Source: Lagopus muta
Lineage: Eukaryota > Chordata > Aves > Galliformes > Phasianidae
Assembly (NCBI RefSeq): GCF_023343835.1
Contig: NC_064447.1
Span: 1,674,001-1,738,000 of the forward strand
Length of the DNA stretch: 64,000 nucleotides
Reading direction: 5' to 3'
Part shown: positions 1 to 12,842 of the stretch, one piece after another
Position numbering within the stretch: position 1 is the stretch's first letter
Layout of the letters: each line of letters opens with the position of its first letter
Translations under genes and position numbers: made by a program
The notes under the pieces: generated by a model
Databases searched by the model: none
What the model was told of the DNA's origin: nothing
What the model saw: the letters and a program-made list of their open reading frames with translations, nothing else

Positions 1-45
1 GGAAAAGATCTCCAAGATCATCCAGTCTGACCATCCACCTGCCAC
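1..45 (-). mobile_element. CR1 LINE 3' fragment, cut by window edge
   Basis: The first bases read as the reverse complement of a CR1 3' end (ggaaaagatctccaagatca, then a run like the usual 'tccagtccaacc'). The tail lies outside the window. Only a short piece is visible, so the subfamily cannot be named. Confidence 0.6.
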
Positions 46-905
46 CAGAACTGGTTTCTGGAGTTTGGAGCTCAAACGTCCCCGAGCTGTGGGAGCCTTT
101 GCTGTCCCTCACATGGGTGTGCAGCCCTGTGCAATCCCAGCGCAAACAGACCTGGAGACAGATGGCCCATTTTAGGAAGAGCCTGAATCTGCTTAGATCT
201 GCCTTTCTTTGGGCTGTCATTTATTACAACACTGAAATCGCACTTTCCTGTTTGGACCAGACCCTCTTCCTGGAGCTGAAGGGAAGCTGGAGCTTGCTGC
301 CATGAGGCTGGTTTATCAGCTTTAGATTCAGTGCCTCCCAGCCCTGCTGATATCTCCGCTGCTCTGCACAAGGAGAGCACAGCCATCTCTGTGCCATTTC
401 TGTCCGCAGCGTTCTGTTGCCCCCTTTTCCATCCTGCAAACAGAAGTCTTCCGAGGCGCAGCACCCAGCAGCTGGATGCCTTTTGCCAGGAGCTTTTCGG
501 GACCGAGCAGTGAAAAGCTCTTAGTGCTGGCTCATTGCACAGAATTAAATCCAATCAATTTAGTCCATACATCACAGTGCCACTGGAGCCGAAGGGAAAA
601 TTTCACAATTGCTGCAAGAACTGGCAATCTCATGCACTAGGAGGACAGAAAAAGGTTCCTATGTGCAGACTGAAGCCATGTGCAGTTGGCAACTTGTGTT
701 GTGCCACCAGCAGCAAATCTGGGAAGGGAGAGAGACTGGCTGGGAGAAAGAAGGCAAGAAAGCACCCAAACATGAAGTCTGTGTACATTGGCCAAAGGAG
801 ACCCTCCCAGCTGAATGCCACTTTGGGTGATGGCTCCTCTTCCAAATGTGATGCAGAACTGCAACAGTGCCCTTTTCCTGAAGCTACCACCACTGAGAAG
901 CCCAC
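46..905. other. Intergenic, no gene recognised
   Basis: Open frames occur on both strands but overlap one another, have no recognisable domain and lack convincing splice context. I see nothing else to support here. Confidence 0.5.
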
Positions 906-1826
906 GCATGCATTCGCCCTCAGCAAGTTTGCTGATGACACCAAGCTGAGTGGTGTGGTTGACATGGTGGAAGGAAGGGATGCCATTAAGAGGGACCTCA
1001 ACAGAGTTGAAGGGTGGGCCTGGGTGATGAGGTTCGAGGCAGCAGAGTGCAGGGTTTGGCAGTGGGGCTGGAGGAATGCCGGGCATGGATACGGAGTGGG
1101 GGGAGCAGTGGTGGAGGGCAGCCCTGCAGAGAAGGAGCTGGGGGTCCTGATGGCTGAAAAGCCGAACGTGAGGCAGCAGTGTGTGATGACAGCTGGGAAA
1201 CAAATGGAATCGTGGGCTGCATCAGCAGAGGGGTGGCCAGCAGGGACAGGGAGGTGACCGTCCCTCTGTGCTCTGCTCTTGTGAGGCCCCATCTGCAGCA
1301 CTGCGTCCAGGGCAGGAGCCCCCAGGACAAGCAGGGCAGGGAGCTGTTGGAGAGGGTGCAGGGGAGCCACAGAGATGATCAGGGGCTGCAGCACCTCCAC
1401 TGCAAAGACAGGCTGAGGGAGCTGGGCTTGTTCAGCCTGGAGAAAAGAAGGCTGGGGGTGACCTCATTGCAGCCTGCAGTACCTAAAGGGAGCCTACAGA
1501 CAGGAGGGGAGTCAACTCCTGAAAAGGGTGGATAACAGCAGGACAAGGGGAAATGGTTTGAAGTTGAGGGAGGGCAGATTGAGGTTGGATGTCAGGGGAA
1601 GTTCTTTGCTATGAGAGTGTTGAGGTGCTGGAACAGCTGCCCAGAGAGGCTGTGATGCCCCGTCCATCCGTGGAGGTGTTCAAGGCCAGGTTGGATGGAG
1701 CTCTGGGCAGCCTGGGCTGGTGTGAAATGTGGAGGCTGGTGGCCCTGAGTGTGGCAGGGGGCTGCAGGATCCTTGATTTCCCTTCCAATCCAGGCCATTC
1801 TGTGATTCTGTGATTCTGCATGCCAG
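906..1826 (+). mobile_element. CR1 LINE, 3' part of ORF2 plus tail
   Basis: This is a 5'-truncated CR1 non-LTR retrotransposon. Near 915-1000 the translation contains FADDTKLSGVVD, the catalytic reverse-transcriptase motif region, and further on LLERVQ, LRELGLFSLEKRR and other hallmarks of CR1 ORF2. The element ends near 1826 with repeated ATTCTGTG units, the typical CR1 3' terminus. The frame is broken by stops and small indels, so it cannot encode a working enzyme. It is strikingly similar to the copy at 32728-33518, including private deletions just after the RT motif. Confidence 0.92.
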
Positions 1827-2651
1827 GTTCTTCTCTGCAGGCAGGGCTGCAGTGCTGCCAGGGCACAGCTTTGCCTCTTCTCCTGTTCCTGCACGGCCAC
1901 AGCACACACTGTGCATTGAGCCCAGGGAGCACAGCGGCAGCTCCCAGGCACCACACCAGCAGCATTTGTTTTCTCAGTACAGCTCTGCATCCTTGCAGGA
2001 CGGGGATGCAGGCAGGAGGAGGCTGCGCGGTGCAGAAATCCCATTCTCCCTCGCTGCTCCCCGTGGGGTTTTCCTGGTAGTGCTCAGCTGGGGCGGGGAA
2101 TCTACAGGAGTGTCACTGGGATTTTAACGGGTCGCGTCCTCAGAACGATCGCTTTCGGATGAGGGCCGTAGAGGAGGAGGCGATGGGCGGAGATGCTGCC
2201 TGAGAAGGAAGGGGAGAAACCCGCAGCACAGCACGGCGTTCTGCGCACCGGCAGAGAGGTGCCCGGGGGGATGGGAAGAGGCGGAGGGAACCAAACCCCC
2301 AAATTTTAGAGTCAGGTGCTGCCAGAAAGCTGCTCCGAGATCCGTTCTGCCGCTCAGCCGGGCTCGGCGGGTCTGCGCTCCTCGTTCCACGGCCGTGCAG
2401 CCGCGGCTTGCGCTGGTCTCTGAACTTTTGGCCTCCGGGTTCTCGGCTAGCCGACAGGAAGCTCCCCGCCAGCTTTTAATCGGGGATGTGCTCCGGTTGT
2501 TTTGCCGGCCGTTGCCATAGTGGGTAACGATGCCCTTCACCCTGCGGTGGGGGTGGGAAGCAGGGCGGAAAAAAAAAAACACCAAAAAAACCCTCTTGAC
2601 AAACAAGCGGGGATTTTATTACAGCTCGTGTCACACCAGAGGAGTGAGCGC

Positions 2652-2689
2652 TGAGTCACTGCCAGGTACAGACAGTGACTGTGAGTCAC
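2652..2689. promoter_or_regulatory. Twin TGAGTCAC (AP-1/NF-E2-type) sites 30 bp apart
   Basis: TGAGTCAC occurs at 2652-2659 and 2682-2689, exactly 30 bp apart, close to three helical turns. Between them CAGTGACT (2673-2680) is the inverted repeat of AGTCACTG (2654-2661). TGAGTCA is the consensus of AP-1 and, with a flanking GC, of MAF/NF-E2 dimers. Function is inferred from motif and spacing only. Confidence 0.35.
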
Positions 2690-3494
2690 CGCGGAGCGGC
2701 TCATCAATAACCCCGCGGCTCCTCGCTCCCTGCCCCGATCCCATGCGGCCCCGCAGCTCCGGCGCTGCCCCTTTTGCCCGCTTTGCCCGCTGCGTGCAGC
2801 TCTGGCCCTCCTGGAGGTGGGAGCAGAAAGGCAGCAGGCAGCTGTCCGTCCGCAGCGCGACATGGGGGGGAATCTGCGGCAGGGAGCTGTGAGAGCGGCG
2901 GGGACACGAGCCTGAGCTAAATCCGGGCAGAAATGCCAGCTGGCGTCTGCTATCCTTTAAACCCAAAGGCCGGAGCTCTTGCTTACACGAGGAGCTGCGC
3001 TCCGTCGCCCTGCTGCCGTTAGCACCCCCGCCGGCTGAGCCCAGCACTCGGTGCCAGCGCACCCCGCGCTCGAGAAGCAAAGCAGACAGGAGCCCGAGCA
3101 GCAGCCCAGGAGAAAAGCACCTGCAGCACACGCAGCACAGCCGTGCGTCCCCTCCCCGCTCGACGTGGAACTGCGAGAACACAAAGTAAAACAGCGTACG
3201 TGGAGCAAAGCCGTGGCACCAACCACGGACCTGGGGGTGCAGCTGCCCACAGAGCCCCGAGGGCGCCCTGCAGGGCCACAGGGGATGCTCAGTGCACGAG
3301 CTGCAGCCCCACCCGAGGCTTTGGAGATGGGCAATGGGCAACGGCAGCCAGCCGAGGGCGGTGGCACGTGGGCTGTGTCCCCAGCAGCCACCAGGCGCGG
3401 GCTGGCACTGAACGAGCATCTTTTGGAAAGCTTTGCCCTAGCAAAAGGCCCTTTTAATGAAAAAGCAGACAAAACGAAACGATCAACCTCCGGG

Positions 3495-3522
3495 AAAATA
3501 AATAAATAAATAAATAAATAAA
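3495..3522. repeat. (AAAT)n microsatellite
   Basis: About seven tandem copies of the tetranucleotide AAAT/AATA are seen directly. Confidence 0.95.
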
Positions 3523-5817
3523 GGGAAAGAAAGGCAATTTAACACAGAGTTAATAAAGGCGGTGAATAATCCACCCAAGCGCCCAGGGGACAGACGTGGC
3601 ATCACAGCACAAGCACTGAGAGTCTTTGCACGCTTTTTCTTTCCTATCTCAGCAGCTGTTAGCATCAGGCCCCCAATCGCTGCCCTTGCTCTTCGGCACC
3701 TTTTATATTAAAGGTTCCTGAGCACTTCCCAGTCTATTATGTGCACAAATTACCTCGCTCGGCCCCAAAATTCATCTGTTACTGTGGGAGGAGTATGGCA
3801 GCATGCAATAATTAATATTACACAACAGCTTAGGACCAGAAGCAAAGGATAAACTTGGTGCTGGACTGTAAATAAGCGGGGCTGTGTAGGACGAGCCAGC
3901 CAGGCTGGAGCCCAGCCACGAGCCCTGCGGGTGTGAGAGCTCTGGGGCTGCACTTTGCCTCCAATCCCGGCAGCAGCACAGCATGACACAATCTGCCTTG
4001 CCTCAGCACCCCCCTAGAAGCCCCTTCTCAGCATCCTCCAATTTCCAGGAAACCTTGGAAGGGGGCCCAGCCATCCAGACGGCTTTTTAGAAATCAGGAA
4101 ACCAATGATGTGTTAGGAAAATTGCATTAGTACCTCCGTGCAGCCCATGAGTCACTGCTGGCTGCCCCTGCAGCCCTACTGCAGCAGTGCTGCGCTGCAT
4201 TCTGCCTGCACCCAGCGATGCCTCCTGCAGCCCTGCCGCAGTGCCACGAAGCAGGAGCAGCACATAGCATGGGGAAAGGGCTGGAGGTGTCAGCTCCTGA
4301 GTGGAATAGTGCAGCAAATGCCCCTTTTATCTGTGCCCAGCCTTGCTCCTGTGGGGGTTTGGGGCACACATGCTCTGTGCCCTGCAGCCTGCTCCCCATC
4401 TCTCTCAGTGCTGTCCTGGCTTTCCAGCCAAGAGCATCCCGACTGGGGCTGCCTCTCCCACGGGGAGGGCTGGAGGCGTGGGCTGTGAAAGCTTTGAGCT
4501 CATTAGCTGCCTGGAACGGGTAATTAGGTTGATTTGTGCAGGAAGCACAGTGGGAGCAGCCTTTAAGCAGCACTGACATCAGAGGCAGGGCTCCCACCTG
4601 CCTCCTGGTCAGGATCTGGGGGCAAGGAGCCATGCAAGCAGTGTTTGGGGCTGTGAGGCTCCAGAGCCCTCTGCGATGGGATGGTCTCTGTGCCCATGCT
4701 GAGTGTGCAGGATGGTCAGGCTGAGCTGCACTGCCTGTCCTGCCTGGTGATTTTAGCAGATCTCCTCGTCGCCTGCTCCATCAGAACAGCAAAAGTGTGC
4801 TTGTGAGGATGGAAGCAGGGTGGGCGCATGGCTGCAGCATCACTGCCCAAGAGCTCCCTCCCTGCTCTGCCCAGCACCGGCTTTCCATGGGCCTTAAATC
4901 TTCCCCAAACCTCCTGGCGTGGGACCAGATCCCAGATCCCAAAGCCCAACCCCCCACTTTCCACCTCCCTTTTTTCTCCCGGGGGAAGAATGCATCATCA
5001 GTTCAGTTAAACCTGATTATCACTGATGAAAACAGAGCCTGCAAATCTGGCACCGGTCCATGGCTTCCCTCCTAACCCTGACGTGTCTGTGGGGTGTGAG
5101 CAGATGCAGAGTGATCCCAGCCCACACCTCCAGCCAAGCTTCTCCCTGCCCATGTGAAAAGCTCCTTCCAAATGGGTGACACTGCACTGCAGGAGCCATC
5201 GTGTGAGAGCCAGCTGTCCCTCTGCTGACAGCGTCCTCATCCCCAGTGATGCTGCTGGCACAGTCTGTGCCCTCCCCGTGCTCCTGGTGGCCCTGTGGGG
5301 CTCTTTAGGAAAGCTGTCAGCCAGAGGCTGCCGAGAGATGTGAGGAGGTAATTGGGGAAGATGGGACTCATCTTTTTTTTTTTTGGTTGTGAAAAGGGCG
5401 TGAAGAAGAGAAAAAGAGATGTACTGGTAAATTACCATCAGGGCTGCTATAGTAACACGACTTTAAAGACTGCCGAGCCGGCCTCCTTGGGGCTACAGAA
5501 AGCTCTTCAGTTTGTTCGGTACTTTTCCACTTTCTCCTGACACAGACTGGCCAGGGCTGCCATCACCCCGTCCCCACGCCGTGCCCCACAGTGCTGCCTG
5601 CCCCCCAAAGCCGTCGCAGCCCCACACCTCTGGACTCTTTGCTGCTCCTAGGGAAACACCTTTCCTCCTCACTCACCAGGCAGCTCTACTCTCTGCTCCA
5701 CGCCCAGCACTGGCACCAGGGATGCTGTGTGGGATGCGAGAGGCGAGATGAAAAGAGCAGCCACTTCAGTGGGATGCTTCCTTCCCTCTTTCTAAAGGAA
5801 AGCCCCAAACTTCAGAG

Positions 5818-5832
5818 CAGCAGCAGCAGCAG
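5818..5832. repeat. (CAG)5 trinucleotide run
   Basis: Five consecutive CAG units are seen directly; the flanks are non-coding as far as can be judged. Confidence 0.9.
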
Positions 5833-6966
5833 AACAACCCGGGGCAAAGTCCTATTGAATGCCTTCAGCTGAGGAAAGCACAGAGAAGAGCTGCTTCCTT
5901 CCCAGCCGCCATCAAGCAGTCTGATCTCCTGCAGAGTCCTCAAGAACAAGTCTTGCTTTCAGCACAGGCGGGTTCAGGGTCACCACGTGCTGCTGAAGTG
6001 TGGTTGCTGGATAAATAGGGCTTAACAGAATGTCAGACTCACGATGGACTCAGGAGGCCCCAATGGAGGGACGTCCCTCCCTGCTCTCCTGTACCCTGGG
6101 GTTTCTTGACACGAGCCCAGCGTGCACAGAGGCGTTGGTGTTTGGTGCTTTGTGTTTGGTGGCTTTGTGTCTCTGAAGTTCTTTAGGAGGGAGAAACACG
6201 AACGTTTGATTTCTACAGGTGGGAGAATGTGTTAAAAACCAAAGCCCACAAAGGAAGCCAGGATAATTTAGGAAAAACAAAGGACTGCTGTGAATTCTGC
6301 CATGAACATTTGGAATAAGCAGGTGTGCCAGCTTGCAGCTTAAGGCACTTAAGAGTTTTGAGTTACACACTGTAAATCCAGAGAAATAATCACACTTACA
6401 TTCCTGCCAGGCACAGCAAGAGCAAGATGGAGATGCTGTGCTCCCTAGAAAGCACTCCTAAATGTAAGCATTCCCCCCACTGCTGTTACCTCACTCAGCT
6501 CTCATAGTGCAACCCAATTCTTTTCCCTTCTAACATCTCGCATCTAAAATGTTGAGCTCTGTTCCTGCTTGCTCTGCCTGTTTCACTTCCCCTTCCCTGA
6601 GCTGTGTGCCTGTTTCTAACTCAACAGCCACCTGCTTGAGTGCTTGGTCACTTCTCAGCTCCACTGGGTTTCTTTGCAGGCTGCAGGGGTGGCTGCTGTG
6701 CTGCTCCTGCTGCGCCCTGCTCTCACCATGTGCGTCCTCTGTGGGGTGAAACCACGCAGCCTGCTGAAGGACCACGGCTCCTCTCATCCCATCTGCTGGA
6801 TGCCCCCAAGGACACCACCAGCAAACCGCCAACAGCTTCCTCTGGAGCAGGAACACAAACCCAGAGCCATCACTGTACTTGGTAATGCCTTGGTGGGAAC
6901 CCTGAGCCCTTCCTGGCTGCTGGAGCCACATCAGAGCCCAGGAGGCTCCCTGGTAGCCACATGCCT

Positions 6967-7180
6967 TATCACAGAATCACAGAATGGCCAGGGCTGGAAG
7001 GGACCTTAAGGATCATGAAGCTCCAACCCCCTGCCACATGCAGGGCCTCCAACCTCCACGTTTAATCCCAGCCCAGGCTGCCCAGGGCCCCATCCAACCT
7101 GGCCTTGAGCACCTCCACGGATGGATGGGGCATCACAGACTCTCTGGGCAGCTGTTCCAGCACCTCACCACTCATTTCAG
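6967..7180 (-). mobile_element. CR1 LINE 3' end, reverse orientation
   Basis: It begins with TCACAGAATCACAGAATGG, the reverse complement of the CR1 tail, followed by the antisense of the last ORF2 codons (GCCCAGGCTGCCCAGGGC and the 'acctccacggatgg' segment). 5'-truncated to roughly 210 bp. Confidence 0.92.
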
Positions 7181-9591
7181 ATGCTGATGGAAGAACGTCC
7201 CCTGGCTCTGTGGCCGAGCTGGTTTACCCATCCTCCTGTTACAGGAGTCAGATGGAGCAATCCATCTTCAGCAGCAGGATCAGTGCCTGCAGAGCAGGAA
7301 AGCAGCAACCAGAAACTTCCCGACAGAGATGAGGGCACTGCAGCCCCAGCCCCAGCCATGCTGCTCTCCTGGCTGCACAGCACCAGAGGAGCACATTCCT
7401 AGGCCTAGGGAAAAAGAAGAAAAAAAAAAAAGCTATTTTGTTCCTTTGTGTTGTCATGTAAGCATGCAGTGCCCAGAATGTTCCTTCATTTCTATTCTGA
7501 AATGCTTCAGTTTGCCGCCAATGTGGCTGCTATTCATCAGTCCACAGCCCTGTGATCTGCGGAGTAAATTATTGCTAACATCCCCTCAAATGAAAGGACT
7601 CAGCCTTGGGGTTTCATGTATATTTATACTAAATGCCAGGCTTGCAAGGACGTTGACATTTCACTTGGTTCCTCTCTGAGAACAGCAATCTTTCCACCCT
7701 CTTGCCTAAGCATTGTACAACACTCAAGCAAAAGCCAGATGGAAAACAGCCCTTGGCTAAGAGGGAGAGATCTGAGCCCTGACACGGCAGTCGTGCTCTC
7801 CCAAAAGTCGGGCAGCTCACAAACGGCACCGTTTCCCCTGGAGCCGGAGGGAGGCAGTGACAGAAACGCTCCGGTCGGTGGCACACAGATGACTTTAAGA
7901 CGCACACTTTGCCTTGAGGGCTGGGCATCTGGAAACGCTTCCTGGTTTTGCCTCGATCCCTTGCGTGATTCTGGGTGCTGTGATGACTAAGGGCAGGCTG
8001 TCCCTGGATGCGCAGCATGTGTGAGGCTGTGGAAATGCCTCATCCTCTGCCCTGCTGACCCGGCTCTGTGCCGAGGGGGGATGGCATGGAGCGAGCTTTT
8101 GTGGCACAGCCCTTGCCTGCAATCTGTGCAGCTTTACAATTGCTTGCGAAAGGTTACAACGAGCTCCCTAAAAGCTTTCTGCTGCTTCCTCACTCCTCTG
8201 CTGCTCTTCTCAGGAGGAACAGGAGGGTGAGGGCAGCCACGAGGCAGCTTGCCTTGCTAGATGCTCCAGACACTAACAGTTCTCCCCATCCCAGGTGCCT
8301 GCAGCAAGCACTTTAACCCTCACAGGCCGCTCCTGAACCTCGGCACCAGGACCGGTGACTCTTGAGCTAAGTCTCTGCTGATGTGAGCTGTGAACTCCTC
8401 TGCAGAACATTCTGAAACACTTCTCAAACTGCCCCGAGGCTGAGTTAAGCCTGCTGCCCACCACAAGAGCTGCACTGCTGCATTCATCTTCATGGTGGCA
8501 CCTTCAGCATTACTGTTCTTATCCTGGATTTTACCCCAGCTTGGGGAAAATGTCAAGTCTCCTGCCAATGGAACTCCACCCAGGGCATCCCTTGGTGCAT
8601 TCCCACCAGGAAGCTGTTAATCCCACTGACCTGGCTCAGTTTCAGCCAACGTGGAAAATCTCTGCCTACGCAGGTTGCTCTGATGGTTTACTTGCGTGCA
8701 GCACAGCTTCCCATCCCTTTTTTCCACAGTCTGTATGCATTTTGTAAATGCAGCGCGTCACAAATGCCTTCTGCCCTGGCAATCACTCACCCTCAGTCCC
8801 CAGCTGTTTGCAGCATGTATCCCTCAGCAATGCTCCTCATTTGCCTTCACAATAGCACAATCTTTCATCTTCTGGAACCTTTTTTCTTTCTTTCAGGAAT
8901 CAGTTTCCCTCAGCCCTATGTTCCCTGTTCTGTGGGTGAAACCACATTCATGGATGGATGAACCACCTCCAACAGCCACATTCTCCCTCCAGCCACCCCA
9001 CACCAGCCCTCTCCTTGGCCACACGATGGGCTCCATGCCTGGGAGCAGTACAGCTCTCTTCACATCACACAGAACAAACCTTGTGAGCTATGAACCCAGC
9101 ACATATTTTATTACAGAACCACCGACCACTTAGCCTTGTGCTGTGGCTCTGCCCCTAAGGCACATCTTTGGAGTCAAGAAGTATGTGAAATCTTGCCCCT
9201 ATTTGCCTGGGGGATAGCATCTTTACAAAGTGCTGGGTTTTACTAGCCCTGTGATACAGCTGATGGATGTACAGGGAAGGCTTTGAGTTATTCCAAGTGT
9301 GCAGATGACAGGAACCCCCCAGTGTGTGCACATAAACAGCCGTGGCCCAGCACGGTACATGTCAGCCTGGCATGGAGCATGTCACAGGCTTTGGATATTC
9401 TGTGCCCTTAGAGCACTTCATTAAGACATAGTGGTTTCTGTCTTTATGTGAGCAAAGTATTGCTGGCTGGTTTTTAATGAGCACAAATCACCAATCATTA
9501 ACCATAGGGTGCAGTGGTGGTCACCCAAAGGATGCTGGTAGCCCTTTGTCTCAGTTTGCCTTTTGCTGCATGATCAAAGATCTGAGATCGT
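7181..9591. other. Intergenic, no gene recognised
   Basis: I find no domain, no exon series and no repeat of note between the two CR1 fragments. The poly-purine run near 7410-7432 is a simple-sequence patch. Confidence 0.5.
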
Positions 9592-9725
9592 AGGATCACA
9601 GAATGGCTTACTTTGAAGGGTACCTTAAAGATCACCCAGATCCAACTCCCCATGGCAGGGCTGCCACTCACCAGATCAGGCTCCCAGGGCCCATCTCACC
9701 AGGACTTGGATGCCTTCTGTGATGG
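9592..9725 (-). mobile_element. CR1 LINE 3' end, reverse orientation, diverged
   Basis: GGATCACAGAATGGCTTACT followed by 'gggtaccttaaagatcaccc' matches the antisense of a CR1 tail. It is more diverged than the other copies. Confidence 0.75.
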
Positions 9726-12700
9726 GGCACCCACAGCTCTGGGCTTCGTGTCCCTCAAGATGGGTCTGTTTGTGCATGCATGAGATGTATGCAGAATGCT
9801 TCTGCCAGGGTGTGTGCTCTCACCCTTACTAGGGAGCACACGTGGGTCCCCCCCTCCCAGCCCCACTCTCCTTTCTGGTGTGACAATCCAGGAGGGTTTG
9901 CCACTGCCCCTGGTGCATCCGGTTCTGGTTCTGCTTGCTCAAGGTGCGGCGTCCTGGGAGCAGCACCAGACTCGAGGTGAGGAGGCTGAGACAGAATTTT
10001 GGAAAAGAGAAGTTGTCTCTGCTTGGGTCATTTCTGGGACCCACGTGTGGACTGCCAGGCTCCCTGCCTTCCATGTGCCACCCCATGTCTGGGGTTGCCA
10101 GCTCCCTGGGTGGTTTCCTGTTGTGCTGAAACTGCAAAACACCTTGAAGTAAAATTATTTGCCAAGCATGGCAACAAACGTGGGCAGGTAAATCTGCTCC
10201 CTTCACCCCACTGGCATCCATGGCTTCACTGCTCTTCTTCCACGCAAGCCCTGCACTCTTCCAAGACACCACGTGGCACCGTGCCTGCCTCTGCCCTGAT
10301 CTAATGGCACCAAATGATCCTTCCTCTCAGATGTGAGCTCTGGAAATACAATCGTTTGCTCCAGCAATTGAAACAGGTGTCCTCAGGGACTGCTATGGTT
10401 TGATTAAAAAAAGCACTGAAGTGCAAGACAGCAGCAACACTAACGAGCTTGTCTGAGAACAGATGAGGCAGGAGAAAAAAGGTCTGCTTGCTGGCTTCCA
10501 AAAATTAAGCTGTTCTGTGGTTGTGAAGATGCGGGATATTATAGGGAGCAACAGGAAAGAGCAAAACATGACAGCTCACATTGCAAACACACACACAGAG
10601 GCACCTTGCGCTCCTCTGCAGGGAAGGGAGGAGTCACTGCTCACACGGTGTGCTCCTGAGAGCAGGGGAGGAAAGCTGGTCTCCACAAGCCCAGGGGCAG
10701 GCAACATTCTTGACAGTGAATGAAAATTACCAATCAAAAGAATTGTAATTGAAGCAATTACCGTGTTCTCTACAGATACACACACTGCATGTTTCATAAA
10801 GTCTAATGGAGTAGTGTTGGGTCCGTGATGGATAGGAAATTGCTGGTTAATCACCAGGGAATGGATAACTTCCTCAGCCAATCTTCAGATAATGCCTTTA
10901 ACACGCTCTTTTGAACACAATTTGTACAAGCTGTGCTTATGGAGAGACTGTTCAGTGAAGTGAAGCTGGTTAACATAGTGATGGCCCCCATGTGGGTCAG
11001 AACCAGGCTTTGAAGCACTGCGCACAAGGTCCAGCTCCCTCTGAGAGATCCTGCTCCACTACTGTCACCTCCTCAGCAGGTCATATTTCGTTTGCAGCCA
11101 CAGCCTAGGAAGCATCGTGCCACATCCACGCAATGGCCCTATAGGAGAAGTGATAAGTCTTGAGCATATGAAGCCTTTTTATCTTAACTTCTAACCTGGG
11201 TCTTTTTTTTCCCACCAGTTTCCTTGCTGGGAATGGTTTGTTACTACGTTGAAACCTCAACAGGGAAGCTCAGTGCCCTGAGGGCCTTTGGCACAACCCA
11301 AGAACCCCAAGTGAAGGTGTCAGGCCAGCAGGTAACTCCTTGGCAGCAGCCAGGGAGCTGATTTCTGTGCTCCCAGCAGTGAGATCGCCCTGCTCATCCC
11401 ATGGGTTGTGGGACTGCTTCGGGACTCCTTGCCACCCCGTGTGCAGGATAGCCCTATGGACCCAAGCAGCACCCCAGAGGCACATCATCCCAAGTGACAG
11501 GAATGGGGAGAGCATTTGGACTCCTGGAACTTTGCTGGTATCCCACGTTGAGAAGTCCAGGTCAAATTAACCAACAGCCATAGCACACAATGGGCAGAAC
11601 ATAGCCACGAGGAGCATGTAATGTCATGAAAACGCACCTCAGAAGCAAAGTGGACCTGCTGCAGATTTGGGGTTGGGTGCCTGTTGGGGAGGAGAAGCAC
11701 CCATGCTTCAGTGTTGCCTCATTACAGGCTACCTGATGTCATTTTCCACGGGTGCCTCATAAAACAGCCAACATAACCATCAGCGCAGTACGGTTTTCTC
11801 TCCACGCTGGGAATGTTTCCAGCTCTTTGGGTTACAGCATCACCACAAAGAAAGCAACATGTTATGAGTGTAATTATTGAAGACAGCCATCAGAAAGGGG
11901 TAACAGTGTTTAACCACGGTGATTCTGGGAACACTGGGACAAAGACATGTCCAGAGGCTTTCAGCCTGATGCTTCTCACTCTGGGTGCCATTGGGGTCTG
12001 GGTTCAGCCCCCAGGAGCGCTCAGTACAGCAGCAGGCACTGCTTTGCACTGGGGACAACGCAGAGCTCGCTGCCCTGACCAACTTTTCCAGGCATGGCTC
12101 AGGGCCGTGCGGGCTGCAGGGACAGAGCAGGGGGCTGAGGTGGTAGGACTCAGCACAGGAGCAGCAGGAGAAGGGGACTTTAACAGCAAGCACTTATTTA
12201 AATATATATATTTTTGATGCACGGTGAGTAATATGAATGAGTTTGAGCTCATTTTCTCTCCCTTCCCACCCACTATCTGTTCTGGTCTCCTGCTCCTTTG
12301 GCTGTGCTGGGCTGCCCGTTCTGCACCACGTCTCCCCCTGGCCGGTCACCAGCTACCTTCGGAAATCCTCCATCAACCTTTTCACTCCCACAGCTGTGCT
12401 CATTGCTCTTCCCTTCCTTCCTGCTGCACACTCACTCCCCTTCCTCCCCCGGCGATGTCCTGGCTTCGAGTTAGCTGGTGTTAGGTTGTGGATTCCTTGG
12501 ACGGGCCGCGGTGCTCGCCGTGTGTGCGGTGCGTTCCTGGCCAGCTGTCAGCCGTACGTGGCTGAGCTCTTTGAACACATTCCTGTGCTTATCCCTTTGG
12601 CTCTGCTTGCCTGAGCTTCTTCTGTTACACCCTCAGCCCACTTGCAGAAATCGCTTCTAATTTTGTAGTTCATAAAGCCAGAAACGTAATTGCAACCGTA

Positions 12701-12842
12701 TCGATGACTTCCTTTTCTCAAGCCAGAACTCCCTAGCAAATGTTTTATTTCACAGAATGTTAAAAAAATAAAAATAAGAGTCTTGACTTACAGCAAAAAT
12801 TGAAAACTGTGGTCCCCAGAACCATTGCATCTGACTACGAGG
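9726..12842. other. Intergenic, no gene recognised
   Basis: No coding exon is supported. The stretch at about 10715-10900 is AT-rich and holds a palindromic homeodomain-type site (listed separately). About 12195-12215 is a TATA-rich simple stretch. Confidence 0.45.
10745..10761. promoter_or_regulatory. Palindromic TAATTG/CAATTA site
   Basis: GTAATTG at 10745-10751 and its exact inverted repeat CAATTAC at 10755-10761 are separated by AAG. Facing TAAT cores like this suit dimers of paired-class or other homeodomain proteins. The surrounding AT-rich 150 bp resembles a conserved non-coding element, but conservation cannot be tested here. Confidence 0.3.

Larger units (their letters stand above)
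1827..6966. other. Intergenic; moderately GC-rich patch at about 2.1-3.1 kb
   Basis: No exon of a known family is visible. From about 2120 to 3100 the sequence is richer in CpG than its surroundings and holds paired TGAGTCAC sites (listed separately), so it could be a distal regulatory element. About 3700-3870 is AT-rich with TAATTAATATTA-like runs and resembles conserved non-coding DNA. No ORF here has domain support. Confidence 0.45.

Noticed and set aside
630-1400. Long minus-strand open frame of about 256 codons
   Set aside because: Most of it is antisense to a CR1 ORF2 fragment; no protein family match and no conserved start.
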